From NCBI GenBank assembly GCA_026710525.1, contig JAPOQT010000223.1, forward strand, positions 1 through 13,787: DNA of 13,787 nucleotides, read 5' to 3'. This DNA comes from Pseudomonadota bacterium. GTDB taxonomy: Bacteria > Bdellovibrionota_B > Oligoflexia > Oligoflexales > Bin106. The position numbers and the translations under genes are program-made. The notes under the pieces were generated by a model. It was not told where the DNA came from. It made no database searches and saw only the letters and a program-made list of their open reading frames with translations. Within the stretch, counting starts at the first letter, position 1. Each line of letters starts with the position of its first letter. This document shows positions 1 to 8,200 of this stretch, one piece after another.

Positions 1-1
1 A

Positions 2-250
2 ATTTATGAAATATCCCATAGGCAAGGTATCATTAATGCGGCTAGGAGCTTTGATAATCAACAAGCTGTTTATGATAGCTTGCTATATCATGCTGAGCAA
101 AAAGGTAAGTCTAGAAATCAACGAGAGATTATCCAAAGGCTTTTCTCCCTTGGTTCAGATATACCTTTTATTTGTCAGGCGACTGGGTTAGGGAAAAATG
201 ACGTTGCCCAAATAATTCAGGATATTAAAAATTCTGAAGACAAGTGGTAG
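2..250 (+). CDS. C-terminal fragment of a putative Rpn/PD-(D/E)XK nuclease-type 'transposase' family protein (5' end outside window)
   Basis: An open frame runs from the window edge to a TAG at 248-250, giving 82 residues with no start inside the window. The fragment has a charged, Gln/Lys-rich helix (about residues 20-45) followed by a helix-turn-helix-like tail containing IPFICQATGLGKNDVAQII. Tails of the form 'hydrophobic helix, then I..I...TGL....I..I' are typical of the C-terminus of Rpn-family (recombination-promoting nuclease, PD-(D/E)XK fold) proteins, often annotated as transposase or conserved hypothetical. The nuclease core would lie upstream and cannot be seen, so the family call rests only on the tail. 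There is no downstream partner on this strand for more than 3 kb. It could instead be the end of another HTH-tailed protein. Confidence 0.5.
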   Translation: MYEISHRQGIINAARSFDNQQAVYDSLLYHAEQKGKSRNQREIIQRLFSLGSDIPFICQATGLGKNDVAQIIQDIKNSEDKW

Positions 251-589
251 AGAAATCTGATACTTGTGCTCTTGAACATATCACTTATTTTACTCTCATC
301 GATCAGAGTAGGTGGTCTATGTGATTTTGACTTTCGTAAAACTAAAAAATTTGCTGAAATCCCAGTGGATCTAGCGGTCACCCTGATTGTGAAGAAATAC
401 CATATCCTAAGAGTCAAAAAAACAGTGCCTTCTTTGGCAGCATGGAACCATCGTCTTTTTTACCATCAATTATAAAGAGACGGGCCACCTACTTTCACTG
501 AAAATGAAAAAGCTATTCAGAAACGGATCTTCAATCTTATACCGAATAGAGCAACACCATTATACAGCGGCGTAGAGTGGAATTGTGAA
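251..589 (+). other. Gene-free 339-bp stretch with possible decayed coding remnants
   Basis: No intact gene with a ribosome site can be supported here. Several protein-like stretches occur in different + frames. One runs from about 250 (CALEHITYFTLIDQSRW) to a TGA near 322, followed by a cluster of stops. The same frame reopens at 358 (CEEIPYPKSQKNSAFFGS) and ends near 488. A third piece in the +1 frame (PPTFTENEKAIQKRIFNL) runs from about 485 to beyond 590, into the 3' end of the opposing gene. This could be one gene broken by stops and a frameshift, or chance reading in AT-rich DNA. I recognise no family. No convincing terminator is visible for either flanking gene. Confidence 0.25.
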
Positions 590-3500
590 TCAAAATCGAC
601 TCTTTTTGAGCTCATTTCTTGCTTCTTGAGCGTAATAGCGTGCTTTATTCTGCCAGAATTGATTCTGATCACGGTCTGTTGCCTGGATCGTGTCGTGATA
701 TGATAAGTAACGATTCCACCTTTCCAAAGCTAGCTTGAGCAAAGAACTGTTTTTGTTAATCACAGCTATTCTATGAACAGATAAAGCGAGATAATATTTT
801 CCTTTGATTAAACTCTTTTGGAGTAAGGTGTTTTTTGTGGTCGAGAATTCGAGAAAGTCTCTCGCTCTTTCATAGAGAATACGACTACGATAGAAGTCTT
901 TTTGATTATCGTAAGCATCAGCAAGCTGAAAACTCAGGAGACCAGCATTAAACAGACTATTGACTAGAGGCTCTGACACTTGTGATGGTCGGTGGTGTAA
1001 ATTAATGAAAAGAGTGAGGGCATAAATAACCGATTGTTCTTTGTTCTGTTTGCTCTCATGCTTAGCCAGTAGAGCGAGAGATTGGGGGTAATCAGTATGC
1101 TCAGGAGGTACTGATCTCAGAACCTCTAACGCTTTCGTGTTGTTACCTGATTTGAGTAACGATAGATAAAGGCCTAGATGATCTCTCTCAAGACGTATTT
1201 TCCTACTGCCGGCAAGATGTAGTATCCCTCCTTTCATCTGATAGGTCCGAAAAAACTTCTTATAACCCTTGGGAGGTACTATGACAACCGACACTTCAGG
1301 ACGTGGAGGTAGGGTGATCATAACTGGTGTGGTGCCAACCAGCTCGCCGTCAATATAAGTTTTTAATCCCGTCGGATGAGAGTGAAGACGGACAAAACTA
1401 TGAGTTCTCTCAAGTGTGACCGTCTGAGGGGATAATTTTGGATTATAAGGGAATCCTTGAGACTCAGAGCGCTTGAGAGTAAGTTGAAACTTTTTCACTT
1501 CATAGCTTGGTTTCTGTAACGTATAAGTTTTGGGGATATTAAGATATTCCTGTTGAATCATCACTTTGCCATCGTTGTTAGTGAAACCAACTCGGCTCTG
1601 ATTATGATAAATATTTACGGCAGCTAAAGGCGCGTTGTCTTGCCCAGTATAAACTAGTAAATCAGTGGCAATGAATTTGTTATGTCGGTTAGGGTTGATG
1701 ATCAACTGGTCACCAACCCGTGGTTTATTTGCGCCATCATTAGTCAATAAGCGAGCTTGGGTCTCATTATCTGACACCTCTGTCATCATAATCTCACCCG
1801 TGATCACTTGCCTCGACAGCGATGCTGCGTTTGGATGATAAACAGTTCGGTAAACTTGAGCCTTAGTTTGAGGCACCAAACCCTGGTGATGACGCCGGCC
1901 AAGGTTGATTGTGATATCACGGTTATCAATCGATAATATGGTGCCTTGGTACGGTAGAGAAGAAATGAGAAGATTGGTTATGGTTCGAACCTCTTGATCA
2001 AAAGTGGTGTTGTTAATAGGAAGTTCAAGCAAACGAGTTGTGCTTTTCATTACACCATGTAAACTGTGATTCACCTTTGCTTCAAGAATAACTTTGATTC
2101 TATGAGGATTATGCCAACCTTGATTGTGAGGATAATAATAAAAAGAGAACAGTGCATCCACCCAAGTTGTTAGCTCCTGTTCTTGCCAGCTATGAGCTAT
2201 GCTGTCGATAAAATTGGTATTCACTCCAAGAGCTGTAGTAGCTTGATCATAGTCAACACGTCTCATGATGTTGGTGCGAAAAACATGATTCATAAAACGT
2301 TTCTGATTATTCTGAATGAGGGATTGAAGAGGAACTTGGGTTTTAGGGTTAACACCAAGATATTCTGCTGGCAGAAAGGCGGCTCTGATACGCTCTGGGG
2401 ATCTTTTTTGAAAATAGGTAACAAATAGGTTGCTCCTATTCTTGTTGATAGTGACTATTTTTTTATCTGGCACCAGCTCTGGTGCACCAATGGCAATTTC
2501 ATCAATGGGAAGATCCGATAGTGGTATAGAAAAATAGCCAAAAGATGATGTTTTACCAAGAACTTTGCCTCCCGAGCTAATGGCAGTATCCGCTAGACCA
2601 AAAGATGAACCATAATGAGAGGTGAGAGCGAAAACATCGAGACTACGGCCTTGCTGTAAAATAAACACGTGGTGTTTTTTATGGGCTAAAGAAATCTTAT
2701 AACTTTGAGATTGATAACCATCTTTGGTCACAATGACTGTGATCAAACGGTTTTTATGCTTTGGTGGCTTCATACCACACATGCCAACCGACGATGTTCG
2801 ACAAAACAAATGCAGGCTTCTCTGATAGCCAATAAACAGGGTGGCACCACTAATAGCCGTGAGTTTGGTTTTCGACTGTTCAAATACAGAGAAAGTGATT
2901 TGACCAGGTAATTGTGCTTGTGCCTCTAGGTTGAGAGTGAGTTTCTCAAGTGTGTCAAAATGAGTGGTTTGTTTAGATGGCTGTTGGTTATTATGGAACA
3001 AAGCAGGGCTCTGGCTGACGTCCTTGACCGGTTTCGGTAGGCTATTCTGACTTGTGATAATTGGCGGCTTATTTTGTTCCGAGACTTTTAGTTGGTGACT
3101 TGAGGCGGCATTTTTTGTTAGAGGCGTTGGCTTAGCTGATTCTGACTGTGATGGCAGGGCACTAGACTCGGGTGGTGTTGTTTCTTTATTTGGCTCGCTC
3201 GGTTCTAACGTTGTTGGTTGGTCGGTTGTGGCTGTGATGGTTGCTGGTTGATTATGATATCGAGGTATTTTGTATAACGTTGCCTTATGAGTCCATTTTT
3301 TTTGACCGTTAATGCTCCGGTCAAGATCCTGGGAAGAAACACTGCCATAATAAGGTGATAACGAAAATTCTTTACTATGCTTACTCACCTGAATCGTTTT
3401 ATTTCTCTCGCCGGTCATCCCTATTTCACCGGCAAATATCCCTGACTCATTGGTCACACCTAAAAGTTTACTAGCTAGCTTAATTTCAGCATCTCTAATG

Positions 3501-3667
3501 GGCTGACCGAACTGGTCTTCGACTTGAACCTCTAAGAGGGCGGTATTTTCACGACTCTGACAACCTCCCATAAACAACAAATAAAACCATAGGGTGATGC
3601 CAATAGTCATAGCGTCACCAAGTAACTTCAAGGGAACATGATGGGGGTTTACCTTTGTCATACTCAT
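590..3667 (-). CDS. Large multidomain lipoprotein: Ig-like modules, CsgG/FlgT-like core, PEGA domain and C-terminal TPR-like region
   Basis: The product has 1025 residues. The start is set by an AAGGAG six bases upstream. Residues 21-35 are a hydrophobic signal core ending in FMGGC, so Cys36 is a plausible but non-canonical lipidation site, with Gln at +2 suggesting outer-membrane sorting. Inferred order: carboxypeptidase-regulatory-like Ig module (about 43-100), Pro/Ser/Thr/Gln-rich linker (about 139-236), two more Ig-like modules (about 247-335 and 336-410), a region resembling CsgG/FlgT periplasmic proteins (about 424-662) with a G-x-I...I-x-I-N-L-G...G-L strand pattern at 575-600 as in the FlgT C-terminal domain, another Ig-like module (about 668-735), a PEGA domain (about 755-810; YIDGELVGTTP is diagnostic), and a helical TPR-like tail (about 826-1025). 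PEGA domains are usually extracytoplasmic. The likely role is an envelope scaffold or assembly protein; the substrate is unknown. It is transcribed away from the methyltransferase operon. Confidence 0.85.
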   Translation of the reverse strand: MSMTKVNPHHVPLKLLGDAMTIGITLWFYLLFMGGCQSRENTALLEVQVEDQFGQPIRDAEIKLASKLLGVTNESGIFAGEIGMTGERNKTIQVSKHSKEFSLSPYYGSVSSQDLDRSINGQKKWTHKATLYKIPRYHNQPATITATTDQPTTLEPSEPNKETTPPESSALPSQSESAKPTPLTKNAASSHQLKVSEQNKPPIITSQNSLPKPVKDVSQSPALFHNNQQPSKQTTHFDTLEKLTLNLEAQAQLPGQITFSVFEQSKTKLTAISGATLFIGYQRSLHLFCRTSSVGMCGMKPPKHKNRLITVIVTKDGYQSQSYKISLAHKKHHVFILQQGRSLDVFALTSHYGSSFGLADTAISSGGKVLGKTSSFGYFSIPLSDLPIDEIAIGAPELVPDKKIVTINKNRSNLFVTYFQKRSPERIRAAFLPAEYLGVNPKTQVPLQSLIQNNQKRFMNHVFRTNIMRRVDYDQATTALGVNTNFIDSIAHSWQEQELTTWVDALFSFYYYPHNQGWHNPHRIKVILEAKVNHSLHGVMKSTTRLLELPINNTTFDQEVRTITNLLISSLPYQGTILSIDNRDITINLGRRHHQGLVPQTKAQVYRTVYHPNAASLSRQVITGEIMMTEVSDNETQARLLTNDGANKPRVGDQLIINPNRHNKFIATDLLVYTGQDNAPLAAVNIYHNQSRVGFTNNDGKVMIQQEYLNIPKTYTLQKPSYEVKKFQLTLKRSESQGFPYNPKLSPQTVTLERTHSFVRLHSHPTGLKTYIDGELVGTTPVMITLPPRPEVSVVIVPPKGYKKFFRTYQMKGGILHLAGSRKIRLERDHLGLYLSLLKSGNNTKALEVLRSVPPEHTDYPQSLALLAKHESKQNKEQSVIYALTLFINLHHRPSQVSEPLVNSLFNAGLLSFQLADAYDNQKDFYRSRILYERARDFLEFSTTKNTLLQKSLIKGKYYLALSVHRIAVINKNSSLLKLALERWNRYLSYHDTIQATDRDQNQFWQNKARYYAQEARNELKKSRF

Positions 3668-3673
3668 ATTTTA

Positions 3674-3679
3674 CTCCTT
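3674..3679 (-). promoter_or_regulatory. Ribosome binding site of the PEGA/TPR lipoprotein gene
   Basis: AAGGAG on the minus strand lies six bases before the ATG at 3667. This spacing favours the first of two closely spaced ATG codons (Met1 rather than Met3). Confidence 0.75.
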
Positions 3680-3780
3680 CGGGCATTCAGTCACCAGTGA
3701 TTTTATTTTTTCACACAATTTGTTATTCTAGCTGGTTCAGTGTCAAAGATCATCATATATTTTGTTAAGGCCCCAGAGTT

Positions 3781-4488
3781 ATGATGATGGTTTATTTTGG
3801 TAGTGTTATTAATATGGATGGTTACTTGGAACGTTCCCAATATTTTACTAGCGATGATTGGCTGAATCTTTGGCGTGAAGGCTCAACACCATGGGATCTT
3901 GAGGGTTCCCACTCTCACAGTGCCAAGCTTTGGCAGTTTTGGCAAGAAGTGAGTCAACAAAAGCCTGATGGTTTAAGTGTCGTGATGCCTGGTGCCGGCC
4001 GTGCCCATGACGCCGAGATATTTCTCTCCGCTGGTTGCCAGGTCACCGCCCTGGATCTTTCAGCTGAAGCAGCTCATGATGCGACCTCGAAATACGAAGT
4101 TTTTTATCATCAAGGTTTATTTGACTACCGAGTTGGTGATATGTTTGCTCTCGACCTGAAAGAATCGGCTGATCTGATTTTTGATCGGGCTGTATTATGT
4201 GCGTTTCATAGGGATTTACGTGAGCAATATAGGGATTTTTGCTGCCAATGCCTCAAGGTTGGTGGTTGGTTTCTATCTCTTCCTTTTAGTCGCGAAGAAT
4301 CAACTAGCCCTCAGGATGATCATGAGAAACTTCAGCCACCTTATTTTCTTTCAGCATCAGAGATATTTACCCTCATGTCAGAGCATTTTCACCTGATAAT
4401 GATGGAGGCTATCCCATCCCAAGCAGACAACTCTTTGCCATTTCAATCATCAGAATCGATGATGATTTGGCAAAAAATTTCACCATGA
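3781..4488 (+). CDS. TPMT-family class I SAM-dependent methyltransferase
   Basis: This 235-residue protein shows the thiopurine S-methyltransferase / plant halide methyltransferase pattern. W28 and W31 with GSTPWD (34-39) form the N-terminal lid motif. Motif I is VMPGAGRAHD (68-77), where family members usually have a P-G-C/A-G-x-G/A-H-D form. The acidic residue at the end of strand 2 is D92 in LDLS. GD at 119-120 and DLIFD at 131-135 follow. The C-terminal half keeps the FDRAVLCAF helix, the V-G-G turn and the PPY segment. Substrates in the family include thiopurines, selenium and tellurium compounds, and halide or thiol ions, so the substrate cannot be assigned. The start is uncertain: three ATGs in a row at 3781 have only a weak AAGG upstream, and Met12 (3814) is an alternative. 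The K+ channel gene follows after 16 bp, suggesting an operon. Confidence 0.85.
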   Translation: MMMVYFGSVINMDGYLERSQYFTSDDWLNLWREGSTPWDLEGSHSHSAKLWQFWQEVSQQKPDGLSVVMPGAGRAHDAEIFLSAGCQVTALDLSAEAAHDATSKYEVFYHQGLFDYRVGDMFALDLKESADLIFDRAVLCAFHRDLREQYRDFCCQCLKVGGWFLSLPFSREESTSPQDDHEKLQPPYFLSASEIFTLMSEHFHLIMMEAIPSQADNSLPFQSSESMMIWQKISP

Positions 4489-4494
4489 TTTAAC

Positions 4495-4500
4495 AGGAGG
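4495..4500 (+). promoter_or_regulatory. Strong Shine-Dalgarno site of the K+ channel gene
   Basis: AGGAGG lies four bases before the ATG at 4505. The in-frame TTG at 4502 would leave one base of spacing, so the ATG is the better start. Confidence 0.75.
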
Positions 4501-4504
4501 TTTG

Positions 4505-5242
4505 ATGGAATCATTAAAAAAAATAGCGAAGAAAAATCATCGGCTAATTTACGATCTTATTATGGCAACGCTAGCTTTTTTTAGTATTGTTAATCTTATT
4601 CCTATGGCACTAGGAAAAGAGGGGCAACCATCCTATGAGCTTGCTCATTACCTTGATTATTTTTTTTGTTGCATCTTCTTCCTAGAATTTGTTGGCTCCA
4701 TGTATGTGACCAAAAACAAGACTCGCTATTTCTTTAAGCAAGGATGGCTAGATTTGCTGTCATCGATCCCAGCAATTGGTGTCTTAAGGGTTGCTAGGAT
4801 TGCCCGACTGGTGAGGCTATTTCGCACATTTTTGCGCATGCGAAATTTGTTGCCTTATTTGATTCAATCGAAAAATGTCTCTACACCTGTCTTTTTAATG
4901 ATCATTAGTTTTGCCGTTATATTTATTGCCGCCTCATTGATTTTGCAATTTGAGTATGGTACCGGGTCACCCATTACTACTCCCCTTGACGCTGTATGGT
5001 GGAGTGTGGTGACCATGACAACTGTTGGTTATGGCGATATGGTGCCTGTGTCTTCTGCTGGTAGAATCACAGCTATGGTGATTATGGTCTGTGGCGTTGC
5101 TTTTTATGGAGGTGTATCAGGGTTGCTGGCTACCTATCTCATGGAAGTCGATGACCAAGGGGCGGAAAAAGCTATTAACCAGCGTTTGAGTGCCATTGAA
5201 AAAAAACTAAACGAAATTGCAAAAAATCTACCGAAAACATAA
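4505..5242 (+). CDS. Voltage-sensor (Kv-type, six-helix) potassium channel
   Basis: This 245-residue inner-membrane ion transport protein has the six-helix plan of prokaryotic Kv channels. S1 is at about 14-34. S2 (about 48-68) carries D51 and E61. S3 (about 81-91) carries D83. S4 has arginines every third residue (R95, R98, R101, R104, R107), then R111 and R113, which is a textbook voltage sensor. S5 is at about 126-149, the pore helix at about 162-171, and the K+ selectivity filter TTVGYGD at 172-178. S6 is at about 186-212, and a short charged helix (about 219-241, IEKKLNEIAK) probably forms a C-terminal coiled coil for tetramerisation. Length and motifs agree with bacterial ion_trans-family channels such as KvAP/KvLm, without a cytoplasmic RCK or cyclic-nucleotide domain. 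It sits 16 bp after the methyltransferase and 43 bp before ligA, so co-transcription is likely, though a functional link is not evident. Confidence 0.92.
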   Translation: MESLKKIAKKNHRLIYDLIMATLAFFSIVNLIPMALGKEGQPSYELAHYLDYFFCCIFFLEFVGSMYVTKNKTRYFFKQGWLDLLSSIPAIGVLRVARIARLVRLFRTFLRMRNLLPYLIQSKNVSTPVFLMIISFAVIFIAASLILQFEYGTGSPITTPLDAVWWSVVTMTTVGYGDMVPVSSAGRITAMVIMVCGVAFYGGVSGLLATYLMEVDDQGAEKAINQRLSAIEKKLNEIAKNLPKT

Positions 5243-5271
5243 CCCGAAAGAACCTTATTCACCGACTTACT

Positions 5272-5275
5272 AGGA
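5272..5275 (+). promoter_or_regulatory. Ribosome binding site for the GTG start of ligA
   Basis: AGGA lies ten bases before the GTG at 5286, with a further GAG at 5278-5280. The nearby ATG at 5276 is in another frame that closes at once, so GTG is the start that fits. Confidence 0.45.
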
Positions 5276-5285
5276 ATGAGTATTT

Positions 5286-8200
5286 GTGTCAAATCAACAG
5301 ACTGAAACAAATGTGATATCTACGATTGTCGAGAGATTTGTTGCCTCCCAGTCATCCTTACATGATGATGAGTTGCGGCGGAATTTAATCAACGATATTA
5401 GCCGTGAAATCAAAAAGCATAAGCAGCTCTATTATGCTGGCACTCCCAGTATCTCAGATGATAGTTACGATCGTCTTGAAGATATGATGAAACAGCTTGA
5501 TAGAGATCATCCTATACTCTCTTATGTTGGCTACGATAGTCACGGTAAAATCAAGCATCAATTCCCCATGCTCTCTCTAGAAAAAACTAGAGAGTATCAA
5601 GGCCTTTGTCGTTGGGCGAGGAGAATAATGTTACCGGAAGGTGACTCGCCATCTCGTCGGGTCCTGGTATCAGCTGCTTATAAACTCGATGGCATTTCTT
5701 TATCGATAATATATGCTGGTGGTACTCTACTCTTAGCTAAAACCAGGGGTGATGGCACCCTTGGCGAAGATGTCACCGATTGTGTGATACACCTAAGGAG
5801 TATTCCACAAAGGTTACCACCCACCCTCACTGGCAACTATGAAGTGCGAGGAGAGCTGTGTTGTGGTCGGCAAGATTTTCAAAAATTATGCCAAGATATG
5901 GAACAACGAGGCTTAAATGCTCCTTCGAGTGAACGTAATATTGTGGCAGGGATTATGGCGAGAAAAGATCATAAAGACCTAGCTGGTTATTTTAGTTTTT
6001 TCGCTTTTCAGATTTATGATATGGATTTGAGAAAGGATCACGCAAAACTTATTGACTCTTGCGATCAGAACCAACTTCATATAGCACAGATGCAAGATTT
6101 TCAAGGGAAATATCCCGACTATGCCGAGTCAAATAGTCGGTGGTTAAAGCCGGTCATCGATTGGTTAGTAGACAACAACCCGAAACCAAGTAAAAATTTT
6201 GTTAAGTCACAACTCATGAGGATCTCAGAGTTCCAAAAGGAAAGTCATAAGTTTCGTTACTTGCACCAATGTGGCTTTACCTTACCTCCTAAGAAAAATC
6301 AAAGAGGTCAAGATGGTACAGACCTGTCAGATCCTCAAGCACCAAAACTATTCCTATCAGCTGGTAGCGAAGTCACACTCACATACTTAGATGGCAAACT
6401 GGTAGAAATCTCTTTTTCTCGGTACTCACTAGCTATCGAGCCAGAGGATAACGTGACATTTCTTCCCTACTCTCTTAATCATGATGGCAAGCGTTTTTAT
6501 GGTGAATTAGAGATTATCGGTGAATGGCGAGCTCAAACAGAAAACAAAGATAACCTAGGTAGCGTGTATCACCAAATGACCAAGCAACACAGTAATTTAA
6601 GTAAGCTCAGTCTTAGTGAGATTGTTCAAGACCCAGGTCAACTCGACATTTGGTTGAAAAAAATGTTTAAGCAAGTCAATGCTGACGAGAGCCCTCTTTC
6701 GAAAATATTGGCATTATCATTTTTACAACAGTTAGATTTTTTTGCTTGGGATATTGATACACCACCAGAAGGCCCTTTTTTTCTTGCCGAGCAGGATAAA
6801 TACACTTTTTTTCGTGATAATAGCTTTGCTGTGACCGATGATTATATAGGTTTTATTGATTATTTAACCGAAGTTCAAGAGTACGCTAAAAATGGTGACT
6901 ATGGCATTGATGGTTTAGTCTTAACGTTAGAAGACACGACTCACCACCCATCCTTAGGCTATACCTCCCATCATCCGAGATTTCGGATTTGTTTTAAGTG
7001 GCAAGGGGAAGAAAAAGCATCAGTTCTTGAGCAGGTGATTTGGGACGTGTCAAGAACAGGTCTTGTGACTCCAGTAGCCTGCATTGCTCCCGTAGAGGTG
7101 TCAGGGGCTGTGATCCAGAGGGTGAGTCTTCATAATTACCGTTATGTTAAAAACATGTCGCTTCATATAGGAGATACAGTTTATGTTATTCGCTCTGGTG
7201 ATGTGATTCCAAAAATCACTCGCATTGCAAGAGGTGCTGAGACCCACGCCCTTGACTTCCCCACCGTTTGTCCTGAATGTTCTCATCCCCTGGAGTTAAT
7301 TTATGAAGCGACTAAGGTTGATGATGGTGATAGTGAGTTACCTGAGGTCATGGCGATTCGTTGTCCGGCAAAAGAAAGCTGTCCTCCCCAAATTGTAGGC
7401 ATCATTAGCCATTGGTGTCGTAGTGTGAAGATTTATGATCTTTCCGAGAAAAGAATCCGATTTTTTGTTGATCATGGGATTATTCGTAGTTTGAGTGATC
7501 TGTACCGCCTGGACTCTCGAACCATTGCGAATCTCCCAGGTTTTCGTGACGTCATTGCCAAAAAAATTGTCCGGAGTATTGAAAATTCAAAACAGGTATC
7601 AACAGTGAGATTTCTTGTTGGCCTCGGTATCACTGGCTTGCAAACAACCATGACAGAAAAAATTACGGAAAAATATCCTAACGTTCATCATATTTTAGCT
7701 CTTTCAGCTGAAGATTTGGCAGCTATCGAAGGCTTAGCTGAAAAATCAGCACAGATAATTACCCAAGAGTTAGCTCAGAGACAAAATTTAATCATAGAGC
7801 TTAAACAGTTAGGAATAAAAATATTACAAGAAAATCAGGACCGCTTGGCGGCTATCACAGACTTAGCTGAAAAATCAGCACAGATGGTTACCGAAGAGTT
7901 ATATCCACCGCGGATTGTTGGCACAGTGAGTTATTGGTGCCGTCACGTGAATATTACTGACTTTTCGGGCAAGGCGATCCGACATTTTGTTGATCGGGGT
8001 ATGATTCGTAATATTAGTGATCTTTATCGGCTAGACTCCCAAACCATCGCAAGCTTTGCCGAATACTCAGAAGCTACAGCGCAAAAAATTGTGGATAGTA
8101 TCGAAAATTCCAAAAACTTAACCACAGTCAACTTTTTGGTCGCCACTAGCATCACGGGGCTATCAAAAACCGTGGCCAAAAGACTCGCCCAACAGTTTAC

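Noticed and set aside
266..475. Small + strand gene of 69 codons
   Set aside because: It has a GTG start without a ribosome site, no family resemblance, and overlaps competing protein-like frames in a probably decayed region.
3741..3746. TTGACA on the minus strand as -35 of the PEGA lipoprotein gene
   Set aside because: The hexamer is perfect, but no acceptable -10 lies 16-18 bases away (only ACAAAT, three of six).
4502..4504. TTG start for the K+ channel
   Set aside because: Only one base separates it from AGGAGG; the ATG at 4505 fits better.
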